From RDXT01 sp033765305 (GTDB lineage Bacteria > Bacteroidota > Bacteroidia > J057): a DNA stretch of 64,000 bases. Below are positions 49,364 to 58,325 of the stretch, one piece after another. A program made the translations under genes and the position numbers. Below the pieces are notes generated by a model that had not been told where the DNA came from, ran no database searches, and worked only from the letters and a program-made list of their open reading frames with translations. Each line of letters starts with the position of its first letter. Position 1 is the first letter of the stretch. The stretch is taken from positions 1-64,000 of the forward strand of contig JANRID010000057.1 in NCBI GenBank assembly GCA_033765305.1, written 5' to 3'.

Positions 49364-50140
49364 TCAGGCCATAGCAGGCGTTTCGCGCTTGCTGGAGTTG
49401 ATGGCCACCATGTACACCACCAGACCGAAACCGATCTTGTTCACGGCATCGCCGATGTTGTAGATCAGGTCGAGGTTCAGGCCGGTGTTGGCGAGCAGGT
49501 TGCCGGGCATGGTCATGTAGCCGATCGGGTAGATGGCCCAGCCCACGATCACGAAGTTGCGGAGCAGGCGCACAGCCTTGACCACATCGGGGTTGTCGGA
49601 GGAATCAGCCATTTTCTTCACGCTGCCCATGGCTGCTTCATACACGATGTAGAGGTAGCCGACGGTCGAAAGCACGCCCCAGAGGATGGTCTGATCAGGC
49701 TGGATCGCTTCGCCGATGTAACCGGTCACGAGCATCACCACGGAAGCAGCAATCAGACGCCACATCAGGCCCAGTTTCGCGCCGTAAGGCTTCAGGAGCA
49801 GGTAGAATTCCACGCACATGAGGGGCACCGTCAGGGTCCAGTCAATGTACCGGAACTGGGTCGGAGAGGCCTCGCCCGGACGCAGCTCACGGCCTTCGGC
49901 CAGTGCGAGTGCGCTGATTTCCAGGTAATAGCCGCGCATGTAGAAGTAGTGGACGGCAGCGATCATCGTGATCAGACCCGACACCAGGAGGGAGGTCTTC
50001 CACTTGCCGCTCACCTGTCCGCGCTCGAAGAAGAAGAACACGGACGCAGCAAACATCGACATGTAGCCGGTGAAAAAGGTAAAGCCGATCGCGTCACCAG
50101 CGCGCAATTGATCAGCTAGCAGAGTGATGAAGGTATCCAT
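49364..50140 (-). CDS. Light-driven proton-pumping rhodopsin
   Basis: A 258-residue seven-helix rhodopsin starting MDTFITLLADQLRAGDAIGF. In helix C, FRYIDWTLTVPLMCVEFYLL gives proton acceptor D100, T104, tuning residue M108 and donor E111, the DTE pattern of outward proton pumps. His64 (AAVHYFYMRG) pairs with the acceptor. K235 in GDAVNKIGFGL binds retinal. Met at the tuning site suggests green absorption. G155 in helix E (TILWGVLSTVGYLY) may align with the fenestration glycine of carotenoid-binding xanthorhodopsins. crtY and blh downstream supply the chromophore. Confidence 0.96.
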   Translation of the reverse strand: MDTFITLLADQLRAGDAIGFTFFTGYMSMFAASVFFFFERGQVSGKWKTSLLVSGLITMIAAVHYFYMRGYYLEISALALAEGRELRPGEASPTQFRYIDWTLTVPLMCVEFYLLLKPYGAKLGLMWRLIAASVVMLVTGYIGEAIQPDQTILWGVLSTVGYLYIVYEAAMGSVKKMADSSDNPDVVKAVRLLRNFVIVGWAIYPIGYMTMPGNLLANTGLNLDLIYNIGDAVNKIGFGLVVYMVAINSSKRETPAMA

Positions 50141-50510
50141 AATAAAGGTGTTTAGAAAAAGTGTTATCATCCGGAGGGCACGGGCCGGATATCCAGATAC
50201 GGCACCCGTGCATGAGTCATTGCTAGTCTACTGACGCTCAATGAACAGGACACATCCCGCAAGATGGATATGTCAGAAGCTTGAAGTAAATATCTAACTG
50301 GCAGGGAAAAAAAAATGTTTGAGCCTGCGTTAAATTTTGTTGAATCTTTTCACCCACAAATTAGACAAAAATTCCAGACTGCCCAACTCCCGGCCAAATC
50401 TTCCTGCGCTCCAGCCTCCGGCATGCACGCGGAATGCCGGCGCTGCGTGCGCCGGCATTCCGGATTTTCAAATAAAAATATCTGAAAGCCAAGACATTAC
50501 ACCCAGATCA
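50141..50510. other. Intergenic region upstream of the rhodopsin gene
   Basis: This 370-bp gap is AT-rich between about 50290 and 50360 and GC-rich beyond, with gccggcattccg inverted around 50430-50465. No gene is seen. It must hold the rhodopsin promoter, but I do not see an unambiguous TAnnTTTG match. Confidence 0.4.
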
Positions 50511-53500
50511 TCACCGTACCAGCACCCGTTCGGCCCGCTCCCAGTCTTCGCCGGCCACGCGCAGCAGGTACACGCCCGGCGCCAGATTTTCCGAGGGCAT
50601 GCGGATCAGGCCCTGCCGGGCTTCGCCCTCCACCCAGGCCTCCCGGACCAGACGGCCCTGGAAATCATACAGCTGTGCCGACACGCCTGCCCGGTTGGGC
50701 TGGAGGTAGGACACCTGAATCATCTGCGGGCGCAGCGCCGGGTTGGGGAAGACCGTCACGGCTGCCGGGTCCAGCGGCGGCTCGCACTGCGTGATGCGCG
50801 CCGCGCCCCAGCTCCCGTGGTCGGCGCCGATGCCGTCGCCGCCGTCCAGGATGACCAGCGCCAGCTCCTGCACGCCCCGGATGTTGACATCGAGGTCCAG
50901 CCCCGGATCGAAGTTGTACAGCACCGGGCTGCTGTGCAGCAGCCAGCCGTCGCCCCACACCTGGAACTGCACGCTGCCCCAGTCGCCCATTTCATCGTCC
51001 ACGCCTACGGTGCTGAGGAAACGCTCGTACGCGCCGCCTATCTTGAACACGATCCGGGAATAGGCATGCGCGCCCAGCCCTTTCTCAAACTTCTGCCCGC
51101 CAATGGAGATCGTCACCCCGTCCGCAGCGCCCAGCTCGCCGTTGGAGCGGTCGCGGGACACCGGCCCCCAGCCGTTTTCGGGCACCCCTTCCCAGTCGAG
51201 GTCCGAGAGGTACACCGCATGCTCGTAGCCGCAGGGCGGCGCAGGCGCCGGGTTCAGCTTCCAGTGCTGGTTTTGCCCGCCGGTAGCGTCCCAGGTGATC
51301 AGGGCTGCGCCGTCGCCGGTCTGGCCGCCGAAGACATCCAGCGTCAGGCCGCTGTAGGCATTGCGCAGCGCGTAATGCCCGCCGTCCGCCGCTTCGAGGT
51401 ACCAGAGCTGGCGCTGCTGGCCCGCCCAGGGCTGCTGCACCAGGCCGCCGCCCCGTGCGGAGCGGTAATCTTCTGCTGTCAGCACCAGGCGGCTGTGCGC
51501 CGCCATGAGCCGGTAGGCGCCATCGCCCAGGTCCTGCACATGCCAGTTCGTTTCCGCGCCCTGCACCACCGGACTGCCTGCGGCCATGCCCTGCTGCGCA
51601 ATGCCGGCGGTTTTGCCGCTGTGCCGCGCCGCCAGCGTGTACCAGCCGTCCGGAATCCGGGCCGGCGGCTCCGCCGGCAGCTGGCCGATCCAGGCGTGGA
51701 GCAGGTCCACATAGGGCTGATCCACCAGGTTTTTCGCCACCGGCGGCATGGCATCGGCATCTGTGGAGTTGTCGCGCAGGAAGAGCACGGATTCTTCCGG
51801 CTGGCCGGGCGCGATCACCACGCTGTTGGCCGGCGAGCCGTGGCTGATCACGGGCTCCGAGATGAGGCGCTGGCTGTGCAGTGCCGTCAGCGAGCGGGCA
51901 TCGAAGGCGGCCTCCACCCCGTTGGGCCGGTGGCAGAAGGCGCAGTTGGCGTCGAGGTAGGAGCGGATGCGGAACTCCGGCGTGCTGAGCGCGGCATCCA
52001 GCGGCGCCGAGGCCGGCAGCTGGGCCGCAGGCCCGGGCGCCGGCGTGAACAGGCCGAGCTGGCTCCACGTCTCGATCTGGTTGGCGGCACCGCCGCCGTA
52101 GTCGAAGTCTCCGTTGAGCTGGCGGGTGCGCACGCCCAGCACGAAGCCGGCCTGCGCCGTGTGGCAGGAGAGGCACTGCTGCCGCGAGGGGAAGTCCCAG
52201 GTCTGGGCGAAGGTGCTGCCGTCGCTCCGCCGGACGGCTTCGGTCAGGGTATCGGCGCCGGTGAGCAGGTATGCATCCGTGCCTTCGGCATTCCAGCGGT
52301 AGGTAAGGCCGTAGCCGCCGGTTTCGGTCAGGACAAAAAAGCGGGTTTCGAGCTTGCGCGTGCTTGCGGGGTCGCGCTCGTCGAGGGGCAGTTCGAAGTG
52401 CTTGATGAAAACCGTGCCGGGCGGAAAGCGCCAGTAATCCTCGCTGCGGAAGGCGATCTGCTCGCCGGGGCTGTCGGGGGTTCCGTCCTGGGGGAGGGCC
52501 ATCCAGCGGTATTTGGCTGCCCGGTCCGACCAGAGGGGCGTATTGACGCCGTAGGGAATGATGCCCGGGATGGGCGTCACCGTTTCGAGGTCGGAAAAGA
52601 CGCCCAGATCCGAGAGCGCGGCAGGCGGATCGGGGATGGGCGCCTTGGGCTTCAGCTTGTAGATCAGGCCGCCGTCCAGGCCGGTGCCGTTGAGCTTGAG
52701 GAGGTAAATATTGCCCTGGCTGTCCTGGCCGAAGGAGGAGATGCCGGCCTTGTCGCCCTGGCCGGTGCCGTAGGGCACCTGCAGCAGCGGATCGATCTGG
52801 GGCCGCCCGCCGGGCTGCGGCGTGAGCAGGTACACCTGCAGGGTGGTATGGTCGCCGAAGAGGTAGCGCCCGTGCAGATCGGGGAAGGCAGCCCCGCGGT
52901 AGCGGAATCCGCCGATGACGCAGGTGCCGGCATCCCGGCCGTAGTCGTACACCGGCGGGGTGCTGACGCCGGTCAGCACCGCAGGCTGGGGCTTGGGCCC
53001 GGCTACGCTGCCCTCGCGGAAGGGCCACTGGTGGTTTTCGCCCTTGCGGACCACGGTGATTTCTTCGCGGGTCCCCTGCCCTACATCGCCGATCCAGATA
53101 TCGCCGGTGGGCGCGTCGTAGGTCATGCGGTGCGGGCTGCGCAGCCCGATGGCGTAGAATTCTTCCAGCACAGCCCCGGAGGCATCCTGCCAGGGGTTGT
53201 CGCTGGGAATGTAGTAGCCCTGGGTGAAGCTGCCGGGCCAGCCGGGCGGCGGGGTGATCTGGGTGCGGGGCTGACGGCGGATGGGGTGGCTGATGCTGCC
53301 GCCGCGCTGGTCCACGTCGATGCGGAGGATGCCGCCGAAGAGGCAATAGTCGAGGCGCTGGGTGACGTCGTAGCCGTCGTCGCCGCTGCCCTCGTCGCCG
53401 ACGGAGACATAGAGGAAGCCATCCGGCCCGAAGAACATATCGCCGCCGTTGTGCCAGGCATTGCGGTCGAACTGCTGGATGAGCACGTATTCCGAAGCCG

Positions 53501-54086
53501 GGTCGATGGCGGCGGCGCCGTCTTCGAGCGTAAAGCGGGAGAGGCGGAGGTAGCCGTACTGCTCGCCGCCCTGGGGGTTGGGGCCGGTGATGTTCTGGAG
53601 CACCGGCGCGTAGCGGTACCATAGATAGAGGTATCCGCGGCTGGGCGAGCCGGCCTGGCCGAACTCCGGATGGAGGGCCATGCCGAGGGCGCCGCCGTCG
53701 CCCTCGATGAGGGTGCGGCTGGAGATATCGAGGATCAGGGACTTCTGCGGCACATCGGGCCGGTTGGCGAAGCGCCAGATCTGGCCCATTTTGCCCAGCA
53801 CCATCAGCTCGTCCTGGCCGGGCACCTGCACGAGGGCCAGCGGATCGGTGAAGGTGAGATTGGGGAAGGCGTTTTCGATTTCATAGGCGACGGGTCCGTC
53901 GCCGGTAGGCGGCACCTCGGGGAAGACGCCGTTGAGGTAGGGGCCCATCGGCGCCAGCTCGGTGAGGCCGGGCGGCGGCGGCGGCGCCAGCGGCGCGAAT
54001 GCGGCGGCGAGGACAAGCAGCCCGGCCGCCAGGGCGGGCAGCAGCCATTTGAAGCGGGACAGCGCGGAAGCGTAGCGTAGCAGCAT
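50511..54086 (-). CDS. Giant secreted sugar dehydrogenase/cytochrome c chimera with ricin, NPCBM and T9SS domains
   Basis: This 1191-residue protein begins with a membrane/signal segment (WLLPALAAGLLVLAAAFAP). A GSDH-type propeller follows (residues ~60-480: ALVQVPGQDELMVLGKMGQI, HNGGDMFFGPDGFLYVSVGD, AIGLRSPHRMTYDAPTG). Two cytochrome-c-like heme motifs come next, CLSCH (in SRQQCLSCHTAQAGF) and CAFCH. Then come a ricin-type lectin repeat region (NAYSGLTLDVFGG, WKLNPAP), an NPCBM-like domain (KGLGAHAYSRIVFKIGG) and a T9SS sorting end (VTVFPNPALRPQMIQVSY to VLVR). It is likely surface attached, oxidising a sugar and passing electrons to its own heme domain. Confidence 0.88.
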   Translation of the reverse strand: MLLRYASALSRFKWLLPALAAGLLVLAAAFAPLAPPPPPGLTELAPMGPYLNGVFPEVPPTGDGPVAYEIENAFPNLTFTDPLALVQVPGQDELMVLGKMGQIWRFANRPDVPQKSLILDISSRTLIEGDGGALGMALHPEFGQAGSPSRGYLYLWYRYAPVLQNITGPNPQGGEQYGYLRLSRFTLEDGAAAIDPASEYVLIQQFDRNAWHNGGDMFFGPDGFLYVSVGDEGSGDDGYDVTQRLDYCLFGGILRIDVDQRGGSISHPIRRQPRTQITPPPGWPGSFTQGYYIPSDNPWQDASGAVLEEFYAIGLRSPHRMTYDAPTGDIWIGDVGQGTREEITVVRKGENHQWPFREGSVAGPKPQPAVLTGVSTPPVYDYGRDAGTCVIGGFRYRGAAFPDLHGRYLFGDHTTLQVYLLTPQPGGRPQIDPLLQVPYGTGQGDKAGISSFGQDSQGNIYLLKLNGTGLDGGLIYKLKPKAPIPDPPAALSDLGVFSDLETVTPIPGIIPYGVNTPLWSDRAAKYRWMALPQDGTPDSPGEQIAFRSEDYWRFPPGTVFIKHFELPLDERDPASTRKLETRFFVLTETGGYGLTYRWNAEGTDAYLLTGADTLTEAVRRSDGSTFAQTWDFPSRQQCLSCHTAQAGFVLGVRTRQLNGDFDYGGGAANQIETWSQLGLFTPAPGPAAQLPASAPLDAALSTPEFRIRSYLDANCAFCHRPNGVEAAFDARSLTALHSQRLISEPVISHGSPANSVVIAPGQPEESVLFLRDNSTDADAMPPVAKNLVDQPYVDLLHAWIGQLPAEPPARIPDGWYTLAARHSGKTAGIAQQGMAAGSPVVQGAETNWHVQDLGDGAYRLMAAHSRLVLTAEDYRSARGGGLVQQPWAGQQRQLWYLEAADGGHYALRNAYSGLTLDVFGGQTGDGAALITWDATGGQNQHWKLNPAPAPPCGYEHAVYLSDLDWEGVPENGWGPVSRDRSNGELGAADGVTISIGGQKFEKGLGAHAYSRIVFKIGGAYERFLSTVGVDDEMGDWGSVQFQVWGDGWLLHSSPVLYNFDPGLDLDVNIRGVQELALVILDGGDGIGADHGSWGAARITQCEPPLDPAAVTVFPNPALRPQMIQVSYLQPNRAGVSAQLYDFQGRLVREAWVEGEARQGLIRMPSENLAPGVYLLRVAGEDWERAERVLVR

Positions 54087-54252
54087 GTGTCGGGGTACGG
54101 CAAGTGCCGGATGGGTGAAGATAGGAAAAAAATTGAATATGGGCGGGGGGATGGCGCAGGAGGCTTCAAGCGGCAGGAACCAGATGGTAATTACAAGCGC
54201 CAGCTGCGCGTGGTTTACAGATTAGGAATTACGCAACTAAACCCGCATATTT

Positions 54253-54290
54253 GGTTGACAAATCAATACAAATAATTCTATTTGTCAACC
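54253..54290 (+). promoter_or_regulatory. Autoregulatory operator/promoter of the XRE-ImmA gene
   Basis: ggttgacaaat (54253-54263) and atttgtcaacc (54280-54290) are a perfect 11-bp inverted repeat. The arms cover TTG (54255-54257) and TCTATTTG (54277-54284), 19 bp apart, so they overlay both promoter elements. The ATG of the XRE protein is three bases further on. Confidence 0.75.
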
Positions 54291-54293
54291 ATT

Positions 54294-55349
54294 ATGCAAA
54301 CTCTCTTTGCCCAGCGTTTTGCAGCCGCCCGCAGCATGTCAGGCCTCTCTCTGCAGCAGCTTGCCGACCGGCTGGGCGGTGTGCTCAGCAAGCAGGCACT
54401 GCACAAGTACGAGCAGGGAAACGCCTACCCCAGCAGCAAAGTTCTGATCCCGCTCGCGCAGGCCCTGTCTGTGCCTGTTGATTTTTTCTTCTCCGAGCCA
54501 GAACCTCAGGCCGAACTGGTCCATGTAGAGTTCCGCAAACGTACCCGGCTCAGCAAAACCCGGCAGGCAGTCATCATCGCGCGGTGCAATGATCATCTGA
54601 GGCGCTACCTTGAACTGACGCAGCTTCTGGCGGAGGAAAAATTACCCCGAGCCTTTTCTTTCCATGAGGTAGTGTGCGATGCGGACGCCGTGGAGCGTGC
54701 TGCTGAAATCCTGCGCCAGGATTGGGACCTGGGACACGATCCGATTCCCAGCGTATTGCTGATGCTTGAAGACAATGGATATACCGTGGCAGAGATAGAT
54801 GCCGAAGCCCTCTTTGACGGACTCAAAGGCGAGGCAGGGCCACACCGTCTGATTGCCGTCAACAGGCATTTCGACACCTGCCGCATACGTTTTACCGCTT
54901 TGCACGAGCTGGCTCACCACCTCCTGGTGTTTCCGGAACATATGCCAGAAAAAGAACGCGAGAAACTCTGCCACACCTTCGCCGGGGCGGTTCTGCTGCC
55001 CGCATCCAAAGCCCGGGAGGCCATCCGGCAAAACCGCACCAATTTTTATCTTCCCGAGCTGGAGCTGCTCAAGTCGTACTGGGGCATCTCCATCGCGGCC
55101 ATTTTTGCCCGTGCCCGGCATCTGGGGCTCATCAGCGAATATGTATACACCCGGTTCAACAAAATCTACCGGTCCAGCTCCTACCATAAAGATGAACCTG
55201 GCAGGTATCCGGGCATAGAGCGGGCCTGCCGCTTCGAACAGCTGCTCTACCGGGGCGTGGCCGAGGAACGCATTACCGTGAATCAAGCAGCCATGCTTGC
55301 CAACCTCAGCGTGGGGGAACTGCGGAATAGGCTGGAGCAAGGCTCATAA
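54294..55349 (+). CDS. XRE/ImmA-IrrE metallopeptidase regulator, antitoxin partner
   Basis: An N-terminal XRE helix-turn-helix (AARSMSGLSLQQLADRLGG, KQALHKYEQGNAYPS) is followed by an ImmA/IrrE-type zinc peptidase domain with the HExxH motif in TALHELAHHLLVF and FAGAVLLPA. The C-terminal half is helical. Such proteins cleave or bind regulators, and as TA partners repress their own promoter. A perfect palindrome overlaps the promoter just upstream. The PIN gene follows by one base. Confidence 0.88.
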   Translation: MQTLFAQRFAAARSMSGLSLQQLADRLGGVLSKQALHKYEQGNAYPSSKVLIPLAQALSVPVDFFFSEPEPQAELVHVEFRKRTRLSKTRQAVIIARCNDHLRRYLELTQLLAEEKLPRAFSFHEVVCDADAVERAAEILRQDWDLGHDPIPSVLLMLEDNGYTVAEIDAEALFDGLKGEAGPHRLIAVNRHFDTCRIRFTALHELAHHLLVFPEHMPEKEREKLCHTFAGAVLLPASKAREAIRQNRTNFYLPELELLKSYWGISIAAIFARARHLGLISEYVYTRFNKIYRSSSYHKDEPGRYPGIERACRFEQLLYRGVAEERITVNQAAMLANLSVGELRNRLEQGS

Positions 55350-55350
55350 G

Positions 55351-55869
55351 ATGGAAACAACCGTGAACATCCTGATCGCCGATACAAACGTGCTGATCGA
55401 TTTATGCAGCTGCGGCGCGCTCGGCAGCTTCCTGGGCCTTGACTGGGAGGTATGCACCACAGACCTCGTTGTAAACGAAATAACCAGCCCCAGCCAGCAA
55501 GCCCTCCTCGCGCCCGAGATTCAGGCCGGGCGCCTGGCCGTTTTGGAACTGTCCGGCGATGAAATCGCCGAGGCAGTGGCGATGCCTACAAGCAAAAATC
55601 TCAAGCGTATTACGGATAAAACCCTGCTGCTCAAAGCATCTGCTATGGCTTGCTGCCTTCTCACAGGAGACCGGGATCTGCGGCTGGAGGCTGAAAGCCG
55701 CAATATCGAGGTCCATGGAAGTCTTTGGGTGCTACGTCAATTGCTGGACGCAGCTGGGCTATCCCGGGAAAATCTGCAGCGGATGCTCGAAATGCTGGAA
55801 ATATATAATCCCCGGCTCCCCTCCATGGAAATTCAGAAACTCAGACATGACATTGAACACCAGGCATAA
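55351..55869 (+). CDS. PIN-domain protein, probable toxin
   Basis: The sequence starts METTVNILIADTNVLIDLCS with the PIN first acidic motif (ADTNVLIDL). It has VVNEIT, a middle DKTLLLKASAM and LLTGDRDLRLEAESRN as further acidic motifs. The length is 172 residues. It follows the XRE-ImmA gene and should be an RNase toxin. It overlaps the modA start by 23 bases, which is unusual and may reflect insertion of this module next to the mod operon. Confidence 0.85.
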   Translation: METTVNILIADTNVLIDLCSCGALGSFLGLDWEVCTTDLVVNEITSPSQQALLAPEIQAGRLAVLELSGDEIAEAVAMPTSKNLKRITDKTLLLKASAMACCLLTGDRDLRLEAESRNIEVHGSLWVLRQLLDAAGLSRENLQRMLEMLEIYNPRLPSMEIQKLRHDIEHQA

Positions 55870-56620
55870 CAACTGGCGGACGGGCCCGGCAAGGGCCATC
55901 TATCTAGTCCTCCTCCTCGCCTGCGCCCGCCCGGCGCAGCCGCCGCTTACCATCGCCGTCGCCGCCAATATGCACGCAGCCGCGCGGGTCCTGGCCGATA
56001 CCTTCACGGCCCGCACCGGCATCGCCTGCGCCCTCGTCGCCGGCTCCTCCGGCGGCCTGACTGCCCAGATCCGCGAAGGGGCGCCCTTCGACCTCTTCCT
56101 CTCGGCGGATATGCGCTACCCCGCCGCGCTCCATGCCGAAGGCTTCGCAGCCGATTCTCCCCGCGCCTGCGCCCGCGGGCGCCTCGTGCTCTGGACCGCC
56201 CGGCCCGGTGCCGAGCCCTCCTGGGAATGGCTCGCCTCGGACAGCGTCCGGCATATCGCCATCGCCAATCCCCGCAACGCGCCCTACGGCGCAGCAGCCC
56301 TGGAAGCCCTGAAGGCCAAGGGTTTGCAGGAACGCCTGGCCGGCAGGCTCGTGCAGGGCGAAAGCGCCGCCCAGGCCGCCCAGTTTGTGCTGTCCGGCGC
56401 GGCGGAAGCCGGCTTCACGGCCCTGTCCCTCGTGCAAAGCCCGGAGCTCCAGGGCATCGGCCGCTGGACCGAGGTGGACAGCGCCCTCTATGCCCCCATC
56501 CTGCAGGGAGTGCTGGTGCTGAACCGCAATCCGGCCCCGGCCCGCCAGTTCCAGGCATTCCTGTTTTCGCCGGAGGCCCGCGCCATGCTCGGGTCCTTTG
56601 GGTATTGGGCGGGGAAGTAA
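55847..56620 (+). CDS. modA: Molybdate ABC transporter substrate-binding lipoprotein
   Basis: A signal/lipobox (AIYLVLLLACARP) is followed by a ModA fold: LTIAVAANMHAAARVLADTF, VAGSSGGLTAQIREGAPFDL, FLSADMRYPAALHAEGFA and the conserved IAIANPRNAPYGAAALEAL. It binds molybdate or tungstate in the periplasm. The permease and ATPase genes lie 1.9 kb downstream, separated by a DUF4143 cassette. It terminates at FGYWAGK. Confidence 0.9.
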   Translation: MTLNTRHNNWRTGPARAIYLVLLLACARPAQPPLTIAVAANMHAAARVLADTFTARTGIACALVAGSSGGLTAQIREGAPFDLFLSADMRYPAALHAEGFAADSPRACARGRLVLWTARPGAEPSWEWLASDSVRHIAIANPRNAPYGAAALEALKAKGLQERLAGRLVQGESAAQAAQFVLSGAAEAGFTALSLVQSPELQGIGRWTEVDSALYAPILQGVLVLNRNPAPARQFQAFLFSPEARAMLGSFGYWAGK

Positions 56621-57037
56621 TGGGGTTCTGCTGCCGGACAGCCGGGTGCGCTGCAGCGGAATAACGCAACGCACGATGACAGCCGTAACGGCAGGACTCC
56701 TCCATCCAAGGTACGCGTCATGCTGGATACAAACTTGTGCTAAAGACAGCCAAGCCGATTACCTGGGTACGGGCAACGGCAGTCTTCCAAGTGTAAAGCC
56801 GGTTTTACACGGAGGCATGGAGGCACGAAGTTTCACGGAGACAACCAATTGACAGTACTGCACTTAGGTCCTGTACTAACATATGATCAGCGATTCTTAC
56901 AAAGGGCAAGCATGACAGTTGCAGCACGACCCGGGCGACAAAGACTTACTGGAATTGGAAAGTTTTGAAAGAACGCAGATTGTCACATTTGCCAGGTTTG
57001 AACCAGTGCCCGCATAGCGCTTTCTGCAGCCATGCTG
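56621..57037. other. Non-coding remnant region downstream of modA
   Basis: This 417-bp stretch has no intact gene. At 56720 an ATG opens MLDTNLC and then stops, like the N-terminus of a VapC PIN toxin, so it may be a decayed toxin start. The motif cacggaggcatggaggcacg at 56808 resembles dispersed bacterial repeats. Composition is less GC-rich than the surroundings. Confidence 0.4.
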
Positions 57038-57101
57038 TATGCAAATCTGGAATTCAATTCCGAATTTGCATAAAAACTCTGACAAAACCCAGGGCTGTGC
57101 A
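57038..57101. repeat. Left hairpin repeat of cassette B
   Basis: tatgcaaat, a central gaattcaattc and atttgcata form an imperfect palindrome, followed by aaaactctgacaaaaccc. It differs from the right copy at three positions. Confidence 0.92.
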
Positions 57102-57152
57102 CCGCCCTCCGCCGGAACAGGCCGCATCCGGATTGCCGTCAGCCGCCTGCAT

Positions 57153-58313
57153 TCAGCCAATCAGCCCCAGGCGCTCCCAGGACAGCAGCGAAAAATGCTC
57201 GCGCCGCTGGTCGGCATCCCCGCCGTAGACGACATACAGCTCTGTTTGCAACTGTGCATCTAAGCCCTTGAAATACAGCAGATTTTTCGCAAAATCAGGG
57301 TGAAACGTCCGGGATGCCTTGATTTCGATCCCTTTCAGCAGCGGACCGTTTTCGATCAGCAGATCCAGTTCTCGCTGATTGCTGTCGCGCCAAAAATAGA
57401 AGGAAGGCTGCTCGCCCCGGTTCAGGGCAGCTTTGAGCAGCTCGGTAATGACCATATTCTCAAACAAAGCGCCTTTTGCAAAATGCTGATCCAACTGCTC
57501 CGCCGACCGGATGCTCAGCAGCGAACAGGCCAGCCCGGTATCGTAGAAATACAGTTTGGGCATTTTAACGATCCGTTTATCGAAATTGCGGTGATAAGGC
57601 GGCAGCAGATATACGATGAAACTTGCCTCCAGAATGCCCATCCAGGCTTTTACGGTCTTGGAATCGAGGCCAAGCATCCCGCCCAGCTCCGAAAAATTAA
57701 GTAATTGCCCCGTTCTGCCTGCGCAAGCCGTTAAAAACTGCCTGAATTGTTTCAAGTTTCTGACGTTGATGAGCTGCCGCACATCCCTTTCCACATACGT
57801 CCCGGTGTAGGCCGGATAAAAATCGGCTGGCTGGATATCTTTATCGTACAAGCGCGGATACGCGCCCTTCCAAATCAGCGTCTCCGCATCCGGGGGCAGA
57901 AAACCTGCACTGCTGAGCTCTTCATTTGAAAAGGGCAGCAAATGGAGCAGCCCGGCACGCCCGGCAAGGGACTGTGTGATTTTTTCCAGCATCAGAAAAT
58001 GCTGCGAGCCCGTCAGAATATATTCCCCGGCGGCACCCCGTTGATCAGTGTAATGCTTCAGATAGGGAAAAAGCGAAGGCACATACTGCACCTCGTCCAG
58101 AATGACGCCGCCCTGATACTTCTGCAAAAACTGGTGCGGATCCTGCTCCGCGAAATTGCGGTTTTCAGCCAGCTCCAAATTGACATAGGTAAAATCAGGC
58201 CTCAGCTGCCTTGCCAGCGTGGTTTTGCCTGATTGGCGAGGCCCGCTGATGACGATCAGCGGGTATTTTTCCAGCAGTTCCGATGCCTTGGCGGCGAGGC
58301 GGCGAGGTACCAT
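57153..58313 (-). CDS. AAA ATPase with DUF4143 / PD-(D/E)XK-like C-terminus
   Basis: The start is MVPRRLAAKASELLEKYPLI; an upstream ATG would translate the hairpin repeat. Walker A is ISGPRQSGKTTLA, Walker B GVILDEVQYVPS and the sensor LTGSQHFLMLEKITQSLAG. DUF4143 features are RNFDKRIVKMPKLYFYDTGL and QRELDLLIENG with GIEIKAS at the nuclease-like end. It is 387 residues and a homologue of the gene at 45389. It is on the opposite strand to modABC, which it separates. Confidence 0.9.
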   Translation of the reverse strand: MVPRRLAAKASELLEKYPLIVISGPRQSGKTTLARQLRPDFTYVNLELAENRNFAEQDPHQFLQKYQGGVILDEVQYVPSLFPYLKHYTDQRGAAGEYILTGSQHFLMLEKITQSLAGRAGLLHLLPFSNEELSSAGFLPPDAETLIWKGAYPRLYDKDIQPADFYPAYTGTYVERDVRQLINVRNLKQFRQFLTACAGRTGQLLNFSELGGMLGLDSKTVKAWMGILEASFIVYLLPPYHRNFDKRIVKMPKLYFYDTGLACSLLSIRSAEQLDQHFAKGALFENMVITELLKAALNRGEQPSFYFWRDSNQRELDLLIENGPLLKGIEIKASRTFHPDFAKNLLYFKGLDAQLQTELYVVYGGDADQRREHFSLLSWERLGLIG

Positions 58314-58325
58314 GCGATGGTTTTT

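Noticed and set aside
50337..53624. A 1095-codon plus-strand frame opposite the secreted dehydrogenase
   Set aside because: Antisense shadow of 50511-54086, whose domains are clear.
56808..56840. An insertion sequence around the cacggagg motif
   Set aside because: No transposase or paired inverted ends are visible; only a short repeat-like motif.
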